From NCBI GenBank assembly GCA_013812485.1, contig JACCTJ010000295.1:1-7038 (forward strand): a stretch of 7,038 nt of DNA, written 5' to 3'. Of this stretch, positions 1 through 5,519 are shown piece by piece. A program made the position numbers and the translations under genes. The notes under the pieces were generated by a model. That model had not been told where the DNA came from, did no database searches, and worked only from the letters and a program-made list of their open reading frames with translations. Positions within the stretch are counted from its first letter, which is position 1. Every line of letters begins with the position of its first letter. The stretch comes from Thermoleophilaceae bacterium. GTDB lineage: Bacteria; Actinomycetota; Thermoleophilia; Solirubrobacterales; Thermoleophilaceae.

Positions 1-122
1 GTGGCGAGGTCGAGCAGGCGCTCGACGCCGGCCTCGCCCTCGCCGTCGACGAGCGGCTCGATGTCCCAGGCGACCTCGGCGGCGTCGCCGCCCTCGCGCT
101 GTGGCTGCTCGAAGGTGGTCAT
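1..122 (-). CDS. M3 family oligoendopeptidase (PepF-like), N-terminal fragment
   Basis: Only the first 40 codons lie in the window; the gene continues past its left edge. The translation starts MTTFEQPQREGGDAAEVAWD and continues IEPLVDGEGEAGVERLLDLA. The segment W-D-I-E-P-L-V-D-G-E-G is what I know as the start of actinobacterial M3 oligoendopeptidases (PepF/thimet type), where W-D/N-L-x-P-L follows a short polar leader. These are cytosolic zinc peptidases that cut short peptides; their HExxH motif would lie far outside the window. The start is ATG at 122. A TAGGG lies about 10 nt upstream as a weak Shine-Dalgarno, or TAGGGT (137-132) could be a -10 element of a nearly leaderless transcript. 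The gene is divergent from the RpiR regulator across 93 bp, so it is a plausible target of that regulator, but this is inference. The family call rests on about 20 residues. Confidence 0.62.
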   Translation of the reverse strand, partial: MTTFEQPQREGGDAAEVAWDIEPLVDGEGEAGVERLLDLA

Positions 123-146
123 GGAGAGGACACCCTAGGACACATA

Positions 147-185
147 CCGTCCGACCGTGGACTCCATCCGCGCGCGGTCGGAAGG
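147..185. promoter_or_regulatory. Inverted repeat, candidate operator in the divergent peptidase/RpiR gap
   Basis: TCCGACCG at 150-157 is matched exactly by its reverse complement CGGTCGGA at 175-182, with a 17-bp spacer and arms 25 bp apart centre to centre. After one mismatch (149/183) two more outer pairs match (148/184 and 147/185). The repeat lies in the gap between the divergent peptidase and regulator genes. The arm spacing, about two and a half helical turns, suits a dimeric or tetrameric regulator. A possible plus-strand -10 (TACCGT, 145-150) ends at the left arm, so bound protein would block regulator transcription. Autoregulation by the adjacent RpiR protein is inference. The same repeat could also form an RNA stem in the regulator's leader. 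Confidence 0.4.
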
Positions 186-215
186 AACTCTCAACGCCTG
201 GGCGAATCGAAGGGC

Positions 216-1079
216 GTGCCGCCCACCGCAACCGCCACCGCCCAGCTCGTCACCCTGTCCTCGGAGATCCGCGACCGCTTCGACGGCTTCTCGCGATCGC
301 AGAAGGACGTGGCCCGCTACATCGTCGACCACCTCGACGAGGCCGCCTTCCACACCGCCGAGGAGCTCGCCCGCCGGGCCAACACCTCGAGCTCGACCGT
401 GGTCCGCTTCGCGCAGGGGCTCGGCTTCGACGGCTTTCCCGGCCTCCAGGCCGCCGCTCGCGAGGAGTACCGCCGCTGGCGTGAGAACCCCGAGAGCGGT
501 CTCGAGCCGCTGCCCTCGGCGCCGCTCTTCCCGCTCGACCAGACCGAGTTCGAGGCGGCTCTGGCCGCCGACCACGCGAACCTCGAGGAGACCGCGCGGC
601 GGATCGACCGCGACGAGGTCGAGGCCGCCGTCGACATCATCTCGCGCTCCGATCGGATCGTCGTCTGCGGCACCGACCAGATGGCCTTCTTCGCGAGCTA
701 CCTGCGTCACCTGCTGCTCCTGCTCGACCTGCGCTGCGAGGTCGTGGCCAGCGCGAGCCAGGAGGCCCTGGCGCGGCTCGGACGGGTGGACGAGGCGACG
801 CTGGTCATCGCCTTCTCGGCCGGCCGCGCCCACCCGCTCGTGGCCCGCGCGCTCAAGTTCGCCCGCCACCGCGGCGCCGAGACGGTCGTGATCTGCGACG
901 CCACCCTGTGCGAGGTGGCCAAGCTGGCCCGCCACCGGCTTTACTACTCCTCTGACAGTCCCGGCTACGTGCGCTCGCACGCGGCGCTGCTGGGGATCGT
1001 GCAGGCGCTGGCGTATGCGGTGTACGCGCGTGACGAGTCGGCGTATGCGGACCGGATCAAGGCCTTCAGGCTGAAGTAG
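216..1079 (+). CDS. MurR/RpiR family transcriptional regulator (HTH plus SIS domain)
   Basis: This is a 287-residue protein, the normal length for the family. Residues about 11-88 are the N-terminal HTH_6 domain; the recognition region is TAEELARRANTSSSTVVRFA (47-66), followed by QGLGFDGFPGLQ, a typical RpiR signature. Residues about 140-275 form a SIS domain, which in known relatives binds sugar phosphates and controls DNA binding. The two ligand motifs are atypical here: the usual G-x-G-x-S appears as C-G-T-D-Q (151-155), and the S-x-S-G-x-T loop as F-S-A-G-R-A (200-205). The effector may therefore be unusual. The start is GTG at 216; no other ATG or GTG is in frame upstream, although the reading frame stays open. 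GAAGGG (209-214) is only 1 nt from the start, so translation initiation is not well explained. Its target may be itself and the divergent peptidase gene. It converges on the patatin gene, with 20 nt between the stops. Confidence 0.88.
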   Translation: MPPTATATAQLVTLSSEIRDRFDGFSRSQKDVARYIVDHLDEAAFHTAEELARRANTSSSTVVRFAQGLGFDGFPGLQAAAREEYRRWRENPESGLEPLPSAPLFPLDQTEFEAALAADHANLEETARRIDRDEVEAAVDIISRSDRIVVCGTDQMAFFASYLRHLLLLLDLRCEVVASASQEALARLGRVDEATLVIAFSAGRAHPLVARALKFARHRGAETVVICDATLCEVAKLARHRLYYSSDSPGYVRSHAALLGIVQALAYAVYARDESAYADRIKAFRLK

Positions 1080-1099
1080 GGGGACCGAGCCGCGGACGC

Positions 1100-2107
1100 T
1101 CACGCCGCTCCGGGTTGGCGATACCTGGCGATGTAGTCCGGGAAGGACCAGCCCGCGAGGAACTCGGTCGCGGCCCGGCGCCCGCTCTCGTACAGCCGGT
1201 CGACGACCTCGGGCGAGATCGAGAAGTCGAACGGGTTGACGCCCAGGTTGTCGACCTCGATCGAGCGCGCGCGCACCCATGGCTGCGCGAGGTGGCCCTG
1301 GTCGCGGCCGATGAGGGCCGTGGCCACGAGGGCCTCGAGGAAGCGGAGGGGAGGAAGCCGGCGCGCGGCGCGCAACCCGGGCACGCCAAGTCTCGGGCCC
1401 TCGGCCGGTAGCCGGGGCACCACGATCGCGCCGAAGGTGGGCCGGCGCGGCCGCCTCCCGTCCCTGCGGTCGAACACGTCGATCGGGTAGTTCGTGATCA
1501 GGCCGCCATCGACGAGCAGCGACTCGCCGTCGGGATGGCGGAGCCTGGCCGGCTCGAACAGGTACGGAACCGAGATCGACGCACGAACCGCGTCGACCAC
1601 CGGCTGCTCGTCGGGGTCGAGCCCGTAGCGTTCGTAGTCCCAGGGCAGGCGCACGAACTGCCCCCGGGTCACGTCCGCGGCCGTGACGACGAGCCGCCAC
1701 CGGCGCTCGACTCGCCCGCCGGCTCCGTCGTCGCGAAGACGCAGGTCGCCGAAGGTCGTGACCCCGAGCTCGGCGAGCTCGCGGCCGAGCCACTCGGCGA
1801 ACCGGCGCCCCTCGGAGTAGCCGTTCTCGAGCACGACCGACAGCGGCGGCCCGAGCAGGGGAATCCGGTCGAGCTTGTCCTTGTCAAGGAAGCTCGGGTA
1901 GTCGAGGCTCCTCATGATCTCGCCGAGGCGGGGGCTCGGCATGCCTGCGGCGAGCAGCGACCCGACGATCGAGCCGGCCGAGGTACCGGCGATCCGCTCG
2001 AACCGGTAGCCGTGCTCCTCGAGCACGGAGACGACTCCGACGTGCGCGATCCCTAGCACGCCGCCGCCCGACAGCACGAGGTCAGCCGATAGGCCTTCTG
2101 CGTTCAA
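1100..2107 (-). CDS. Patatin-like phospholipase / serine hydrolase
   Basis: This is a 335-residue protein of the bacterial patatin (RssA-like) type, a serine acyl hydrolase that acts on phospholipids or other lipid esters with a Ser-Asp dyad. The oxyanion-hole motif S-G-G-G-V-L-G is at residues 13-19. The nucleophile elbow G-T-S-A-G is at 41-45, with Ser43 as nucleophile. The catalytic Asp200 lies in V-D-G-G-L (199-203), followed by TNYPID as in the family. The patatin fold covers about residues 8-212; the remaining 120 residues, with the conserved-looking end FLAGWSFPDYIARYRQ, have no known role to me. I see no signal peptide or membrane segment, so a cytosolic or peripheral location is likely. 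The start is TTG at 2107, supported by GGGAGGG about 6 nt upstream. It is a single gene, convergent with the regulator and divergent from pdxS. The physiological substrate cannot be read from the sequence. Confidence 0.92.
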   Translation of the reverse strand: MNAEGLSADLVLSGGGVLGIAHVGVVSVLEEHGYRFERIAGTSAGSIVGSLLAAGMPSPRLGEIMRSLDYPSFLDKDKLDRIPLLGPPLSVVLENGYSEGRRFAEWLGRELAELGVTTFGDLRLRDDGAGGRVERRWRLVVTAADVTRGQFVRLPWDYERYGLDPDEQPVVDAVRASISVPYLFEPARLRHPDGESLLVDGGLITNYPIDVFDRRDGRRPRRPTFGAIVVPRLPAEGPRLGVPGLRAARRLPPLRFLEALVATALIGRDQGHLAQPWVRARSIEVDNLGVNPFDFSISPEVVDRLYESGRRAATEFLAGWSFPDYIARYRQPGAA

Positions 2108-2126
2108 TGACCGCCCTCCCGCGGTC
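2105..2126 (-). promoter_or_regulatory. Shine-Dalgarno in a hairpin loop before the patatin TTG start
   Basis: Read on the minus strand, GACCGC (2126-2121), GGGAGG (2120-2115) and GCGGTC (2114-2109) form a perfect 6-bp GC-rich stem with a 6-nt loop. The loop is exactly the Shine-Dalgarno sequence. One nucleotide separates the stem from the TTG start codon (2107-2105). Displaying the ribosome binding site in a loop, with a GGA in it, resembles sites known for RNA-binding repressors such as CsrA, but no such regulator is seen here. Chance is possible in DNA this GC-rich. Confidence 0.4.
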
Positions 2127-2191
2127 GCTCACGAGTTTCTAGCGGATACGCCCGGCGCCCGGCGCCGACCCGCTCGAGGCGGCCGGCGCGC

Positions 2192-2209
2192 GCCCGGGGC
2201 TGCCCGGGC
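2192..2209. promoter_or_regulatory. GC-rich 7-bp hairpin in the patatin-pdxS intergenic region
   Basis: GCCCGGG (2192-2198) and CCCGGGC (2203-2209) are a perfect inverted repeat around the 4-nt loop GCTG. It lies in the 159-bp gap between two divergent genes. No T-run follows on either strand and no gene ends here, so it is not a terminator. It may be leader structure or only a product of base composition. Nearby, GCCCGGC occurs twice in tandem (around 2150-2165). Confidence 0.25.
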
Positions 2210-2252
2210 CCCGCTCGGTCACCCGCGCCGCGGGCCCACACCCAGCCGGAGC

Positions 2253-2269
2253 TAGGATTGACGGACATG
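2253..2269 (+). promoter_or_regulatory. Candidate -10 element (TAGGAT) placed for a nearly leaderless pdxS transcript
   Basis: TAGGAT at 2253-2258 fits the TANNNT -10 pattern of actinobacterial promoters and lies 8 nt before the pdxS ATG at 2267. Transcription would begin at or within a few bases of the start codon. No convincing -35 is seen at the expected distance, which is common for this promoter type. The competing reading is that AGGA (2254-2257) is an ordinary Shine-Dalgarno 9 nt before the ATG. The sequence alone cannot decide between them. Confidence 0.35.
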
Positions 2270-3160
2270 CGCGACGTCGCCACCCACCGTGTCAAGACCG
2301 GTCTCGCCGAGATGCTCAAGGGCGGCGTGATCATGGACGTGGTGACCGCTGACCAGGCCCGCGTAGCCGAGGCGGCGGGCGCGGTGGCGGTCATGGCGCT
2401 CGAGCGCGTGCCGGCCGACATCCGCAGCGCCGGCGGGGTCGCGCGCATGTCCGATCCCTCGATGATCGAGGCCATCAAGGAAGCCGTGACCATCCCGGTC
2501 ATGGCCAAGGCGCGTATCGGCCATTTCGTCGAGGCCCAGCTGCTCGAGACGCTAGAGGTCGACTACATCGACGAGTCCGAGGTTCTCACTCCAGCCGACG
2601 AGGCCAACCACATCGACAAGTGGGCGTTCAAGGTCCCGTTCGTGTGCGGGGCGACGAACCTGGGGGAGGCGCTGCGCCGGATCGGCGAGGGCGCGGCCAT
2701 GATCCGCACCAAGGGCGAGGCCGGCACCGGCAACGTCGTCGAGGCCGTGCGCCACATGCGCGCCATCCACGGCGAGATCCGCCGCCTCGGAGGCCTGGAC
2801 GACGCCGAGCTCTACAAGAGCGCCAAGGAGCTGGCGGCGCCGCTCGACCTCGTGCGCGAGATCGCTCAGAGCGGCAAGCTGCCCGTGGTCAACTTCTCGG
2901 CGGGCGGGATCGCCACGCCGGCCGATGCGGCGCTGATGATGCAACTCGGCGCAGAGGGCTTGTTCGTAGGCTCGGGGATCTTCAAGTCCGAGGACCCCGA
3001 CCGCACCGCCGCGGCGATCGTCGAGGCGACCACCAACTTCGACAAGCCGGAGCGCGTGGCCGGAGCCTCGCGCGGGCTCGGGGCGGCGATGGCCGGCCTC
3101 GAGATCTCCTCCCTCGCCGGTCCGAACGGCGACGGTCTGCTCCAGCATCGCGGCTGGTAG
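2267..3160 (+). CDS. pdxS: Pyridoxal 5'-phosphate synthase, PdxS subunit
   Basis: PdxS is the lyase-synthase subunit of the DXP-independent vitamin B6 route. It builds pyridoxal 5'-phosphate from ribose 5-phosphate, glyceraldehyde 3-phosphate and ammonia delivered by PdxT, in a cytosolic 12+12 complex. The 297-residue protein is full length and strongly recognisable: [20 protein letters not shown] near the start, [32 protein letters not shown] and the phosphate-binding [10 protein letters not shown]. Counted from the ATG, Asp24, Lys81 and Lys149 fall at the same numbers as the catalytic residues of Bacillus subtilis PdxS, which supports ATG 2267 over the in-frame TTG at 2258 (three residues longer). 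It is the first gene of a plus-strand operon; pdxT starts 7 nt after its stop. No PdxR-type regulator gene is visible nearby. Confidence 0.98.
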   Translation: MRDVATHRVKTGLAEMLKGGVIMDVVTADQARVAEAAGAVAVMALERVPADIRSAGGVARMSDPSMIEAIKEAVTIPVMAKARIGHFVEAQLLETLEVDYIDESEVLTPADEANHIDKWAFKVPFVCGATNLGEALRRIGEGAAMIRTKGEAGTGNVVEAVRHMRAIHGEIRRLGGLDDAELYKSAKELAAPLDLVREIAQSGKLPVVNFSAGGIATPADAALMMQLGAEGLFVGSGIFKSEDPDRTAAAIVEATTNFDKPERVAGASRGLGAAMAGLEISSLAGPNGDGLLQHRGW

Positions 3161-3167
3161 GCGCCCC

Positions 3168-3779
3168 GTGGCCCTCGTCGGCGTCCTCGCCCTCCAGGGC
3201 GACTTCGAGGCGCACGCGCGGGTGCTCGCCGGCCTGGGAGCGCAGGCGCAGGTCGTCCGGGAGCCGGCCGACCTCGACCGGCTGGACGCGCTCGTCATCC
3301 CCGGCGGCGAGTCGACGACGATGACCCTCGGGATCGAGCGCGAGGGGCTGGCCGAGCCGTTGCGCGACCTCGTGCGCGCGGGCACGCCGACGCTCGGGAC
3401 CTGCGCCGGACTGATCATGCTGGACCGCGACCACCTCGACGTGCTCGACATCCGCGCGCGGCGCAACGCCTTCGGGCGCCAGGTCTCGAGCTTCGAGGAG
3501 GAGCTCGAGCTGCCGCTCGGCGGCGAGCGCAGCGAGCGCGTGCGAGCCGTGTTCATCCGCGCCCCGTGGGTCGAGGAGCACGGGGGAGAGGTCGAGGTCC
3601 TCGCCTCGGTGGGCGAGCGCCCGGTCGCTGTCCGCCAGGAAGATGTCCTCGCCGTGGCGTTTCATACCGAGATCACCGGCGAGGACCGCCTCCACCGCTG
3701 GCTGCTCGAGCGCGCGGCCGCCCGCGCCGACGCGCCCGGGGCGACCACGGGCACGGCCGCCACCCGGGAGCTCGCATGA
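3168..3779 (+). CDS. pdxT: Pyridoxal 5'-phosphate synthase, PdxT glutaminase subunit
   Basis: PdxT is the class I glutamine amidotransferase that hydrolyses glutamine and channels ammonia to PdxS. The protein starts VGVLALQGDFEAH, the family signature. The oxyanion loop P-G-G-E-S-T-T is at residues 45-51. The triad is visible: nucleophile Cys79 in G-T-C-A-G (77-81), and His166 and Glu168 in A-F-H-T-E (164-168). The protein has 203 residues, slightly longer than the usual 190-200. The extra part is a low-complexity Ala/Thr/Gly-rich tail (about 184-203) whose DNA also carries the next gene's ribosome binding site. The start is GTG at 3168, preceded by GGTAGG (3156-3161), which overlaps the pdxS stop codon. 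The stop overlaps the next gene's start in ATGA, indicating translational coupling. Confidence 0.97.
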   Translation: MALVGVLALQGDFEAHARVLAGLGAQAQVVREPADLDRLDALVIPGGESTTMTLGIEREGLAEPLRDLVRAGTPTLGTCAGLIMLDRDHLDVLDIRARRNAFGRQVSSFEEELELPLGGERSERVRAVFIRAPWVEEHGGEVEVLASVGERPVAVRQEDVLAVAFHTEITGEDRLHRWLLERAAARADAPGATTGTAATRELA

Positions 3780-4882
3780 GAGACCAGCGCGCCGACGCGC
3801 TCGCCCAGATCCTCGTCCGGTACTCGACCCGCGTCGAGCACGGCGACGTCTGCGTCATCCAGTCGACGGCGACGGCCGAGCCACTCGTTCAGGCGGTCTA
3901 CGAGGAGGTCCTGCGCGCGGGCGGCCTGCCCGTCATGCAGCTGACCACCGAGGGCGCGGCCGCCGCCTTCTACGAGCTCGCCTCCGAGGAGCAGCTCGAC
4001 TGGATCCCGCCGACCTCGACCTGGACGGCCGAGAACGCCGACGTGCGGATCGCGATCATGGCGGACGCCAACGCCCGCGAGCTCAGCACCGTCGACCCGA
4101 AGCGCCAGTCACGCCACGCCCGCGCGCGCAAGCCGCTCATGGAGACCTCGATGCGCCGCGCCGCTGCGGGCGAGTACCGCTGGAACGTCACGCTCTTCCC
4201 GACCCACGCCTACGCGAGCGAGGCCGGCATGTCGCTCGCGCGCTACGAGGACTTCTATTACGCGGCCTGCCTGGCCACCGACGGCGAGCCGGTCACGGCC
4301 TGGCAGCGCCAGTCCGACGAGGTCCGCCGCCTGGCCGACTGGATCCAGGGCCGCGAGGAGGTCCGGATCACCGCGCCGAACGGCACCGACATCACCCTCA
4401 ACGTGTCGGAGCGAACCTTCGTCCCCTGCGTGGGCGAGCACAACATGCCGGACGGCGAGTTCTTCACCGGACCCGTAGAGGACTCAGCCAACGGCGAGAT
4501 CGCCTTTTCGTTCCCGTCGGTCTACGGCGGCCGCGAGGTCGCGGGCGTGCGGCTGCGCTTCGAAGCGGGCAAGGTCGTCGACGCGAGCGCCGAGCGCGGC
4601 GAGGAGTTCCTGATCGAGACGCTCGACACCGACGAGGGCGCGCGGCGCCTCGGCGAGCTGGGAATCGGGACGAACTACGGCATTGCCACGGGGACCAAGG
4701 AGATCCTGCTCGACGAGAAGATCGGCGGGACCGTGCACATGGCGGTGGGGATGAGCTACCCGGAGACGGGTGGCACGAACGACTCGGCGGTGCACTGGGA
4801 CATGGTGTGTGACCTGCGCCGGGGCGGGTCGATCACCGTGGACGGGACCGAGCTGCAGCGGGATGGGCGGTTCGTGGTCTAG
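3776..4882 (+). CDS. M29 family metallo-aminopeptidase (AmpS/AmpT/PepS type)
   Basis: M29 peptidases are cytosolic two-metal enzymes that release N-terminal residues from peptides. The 368-residue protein carries what I match to the full ligand set known from Thermus AmpT: Glu228 in NMPDGEFFTGP, Glu294 in LGELGIGTNYGIA, Glu314 in LLDEKIGGT, His321 and catalytic Tyr328 in THMAVGMSYPETGG-like context, then His340 and Asp342 in AVHWDMV. The N-terminal half (about 1-180) is the more variable domain, and the C-terminal half holds the active site. The ATG start overlaps the pdxT stop (ATGA), with GGGAG (3766-3770) five nt upstream. Transcription with the B6 genes is therefore very likely. A biochemical reason is not obvious; amino-acid or glutamine supply is only speculation. 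With the left-edge M3 peptidase this is the second peptidase in the window. Confidence 0.95.
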   Translation: MRDQRADALAQILVRYSTRVEHGDVCVIQSTATAEPLVQAVYEEVLRAGGLPVMQLTTEGAAAAFYELASEEQLDWIPPTSTWTAENADVRIAIMADANARELSTVDPKRQSRHARARKPLMETSMRRAAAGEYRWNVTLFPTHAYASEAGMSLARYEDFYYAACLATDGEPVTAWQRQSDEVRRLADWIQGREEVRITAPNGTDITLNVSERTFVPCVGEHNMPDGEFFTGPVEDSANGEIAFSFPSVYGGREVAGVRLRFEAGKVVDASAERGEEFLIETLDTDEGARRLGELGIGTNYGIATGTKEILLDEKIGGTVHMAVGMSYPETGGTNDSAVHWDMVCDLRRGGSITVDGTELQRDGRFVV

Positions 4883-4888
4883 CCGAGG

Positions 4889-4902
4889 CGCCAGACCTGG
4901 CG
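4889..4902. terminator. Weak hairpin between convergent genes, possible terminator
   Basis: CGCCA (4889-4893) and TGGCG (4898-4902) pair around the 4-nt loop GACC. The hairpin lies 6 nt after the aminopeptidase stop and 5 nt after the end of the convergent proline-rich reading frame (minus strand). The position is right for a shared terminator, but the stem is only 5 bp and no U-run follows on either strand, so it would not be a classical Rho-independent terminator. Confidence 0.25.
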
Positions 4903-4907
4903 GGCTA

Positions 4908-5024
4908 CTACTTCTCGGCCGAACCGCTGCCGCCGCGAGTCTCCGGGATCCCTACTCCAGGGGGCGGAGGGGGAGGCGGAGGCGGAGGCTCAGAAACCGT
5001 GGATGAACTGGTTGTGGTGCTCAT
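4908..5024 (-). CDS. Small proline-rich protein (38 aa) after the membrane-protein pseudogene
   Basis: The predicted protein starts MSTTTSSSTVSE, then has ten consecutive prolines (DNA 4959-4988) and ends GVGIPETRGGSGSAEK. It has no membrane segment and no known domain; it is Ser/Thr-rich, then poly-Pro, then Gly/Ser-rich, so it is probably disordered. ATG at 5024 lies 8 nt after the stop of the preceding minus-strand fragment, with AAGG 2 nt upstream, so the two look like one operon. Ten prolines in a row would stall ribosomes and normally require elongation factor P. From memory, short proline-rich proteins are sometimes found beside this membrane-protein family in high-GC actinobacteria, but I cannot verify this. 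If its upstream partner is dead, it may be a leftover. It could also be chance coding from a GGCGGA-type microsatellite. Confidence 0.45.
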   Translation of the reverse strand: MSTTTSSSTVSEPPPPPPPPPPGVGIPETRGGSGSAEK

Positions 5025-5032
5025 TGCCTTGA

Positions 5033-5277
5033 TCAGTCTACCGCGAAGCCGACGGCCAGCAAGGCGATCTCGAGCAGCAGAGCGAGACCCGCGAACGTGA
5101 ACCTTCGAGCCAGTCGCGCGATGGTCGTCTGGTTCTTGGCCCTGAACCCTTGCAGCCAGTAGGTCAGGCGGCGGTGATGAGCGTGCCCGTCCGGGTACGA
5201 AGCTCTGACAGCAGCCGCTCCTGCTCCTCGAGCGCCCGCAGAGCAAGGTGATAGCTCGTCTCCTCGAGTCCAGCCAC
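5033..5277 (-). pseudogene. Internally deleted, frameshifted small membrane-protein gene
   Basis: Two protein-like pieces lie end to end in different frames. The first (GTG 5277 to TGA 5164) begins AGLEETSYHLALRALEEQER and ends LLSELRTRTGTLITAA: an amphipathic helix then the start of what should be a membrane segment. The second (about 5176 to TGA 5033) begins HRRLTYWLQGFRAKNQTTIA and has a clear membrane helix, FTFAGLALLLEIALLAVGFAV, before its stop. It has no ATG or GTG of its own. From memory these match the two ends of an uncharacterised actinobacterial membrane-protein family of about 150 residues (LEETSY...RTGTLL, then membrane helices, then a YWL..F...N region and a last helix). The middle, roughly 70 or more residues, is absent. 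The joint falls at CACCGCCGCCTG, which reads sensibly in both frames, consistent with deletion between short repeats. Confidence 0.55.
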
Positions 5278-5405
5278 GAACGCGACGTTACGCCGTCGTC
5301 CGGTCGACCCCGGCCTGGTCGCGCCCGACCCTTGTTGTCCTGCGAACCCAGTGATCCGTGCGTCTCGGTGCATACTCGACCACGCCCCGACACGCCGCCG
5401 CAGCT

Positions 5406-5423
5406 CGATCGACCGGTCGTTCG
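5406..5423. promoter_or_regulatory. 18-bp imperfect palindrome upstream of the prenyltransferase
   Basis: CGATCGACCGGTCGTTCG is an inverted repeat with one mismatched pair (5409/5420) around the perfect 10-bp core CGACCGGTCG (5410-5419). It lies about 26 bp upstream of a possible -35 box and about 100 bp before the gene, a reasonable place for a dimeric regulator. The half-site CGACCG is also within the arms of the inverted repeat at 147-185, but there the arms are 17 bp apart. The 10-bp core alone could easily occur by chance at this GC content. Confidence 0.3.
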
Positions 5424-5448
5424 CCCGCCTCGACGGTCCGAGCGAGAC

Positions 5449-5479
5449 TTGACCCGAAGGCGAGCCGACGCCGTATTCA
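5449..5479 (+). promoter_or_regulatory. Possible promoter for the prenyltransferase
   Basis: TTGACC (5449-5454) resembles a -35 box and TATTCA (5474-5479) a poor -10, with a 19-bp spacer that is slightly long. Transcription would begin near 5486, about 35 nt before the proposed TTG start. The -10 matches the consensus at only half its positions, so this is a tentative call. Confidence 0.25.
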
Positions 5480-5519
5480 GCAAGATGCGGCATTCGGCTG
5501 CCCGCGGGCGACCCCGACC

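Larger units (their letters stand above)
5278..5519. other. Divergent intergenic region before the prenyltransferase, no gene seen
   Basis: This 242-bp gap separates the pseudogene start (minus) from the prenyltransferase (plus). Frames stay open through parts of it on both strands, but the translations are Arg/Ala/Pro-rich with no recognisable motif, as expected from GC-rich non-coding DNA. It holds the palindrome and possible promoter listed separately. GGTCGACC (5302-5309) is a further 8-bp palindrome. Confidence 0.5.

Noticed and set aside
135..1793. Long minus-strand open frame (552 codons) across the regulator and patatin region
   Set aside because: Its translation is Arg/Gly/Ala-rich with no motif and lies over the well-supported RpiR gene (opposite strand) and over the patatin gene in another frame. 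It is open only because of the high GC content.
2258..2266. TTG start for pdxS, three residues upstream
   Set aside because: The ATG at 2267 gives the standard numbering for Asp24, Lys81 and Lys149 and sits correctly after AGGA or TAGGAT. TTG 2258 remains possible.
2552..3695. Minus-strand open frames opposite pdxS and pdxT
   Set aside because: pdxS and pdxT carry all catalytic residues in the plus strand; the antisense translations have no recognisable motif.
4959..4988. GGCGGA-like tandem tract as a simple repeat element or CRISPR-like repeat
   Set aside because: It is explained by the ten proline codons on the minus strand. There are no spacers or repeated units elsewhere.
5358..5519. 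Longer N-terminus for the prenyltransferase from GTG 5358
   Set aside because: The extra 54 residues are Arg/Ala/Pro-rich, unlike the family, and overlap the palindrome and candidate promoter. A later start is more likely, although the exact codon is uncertain.
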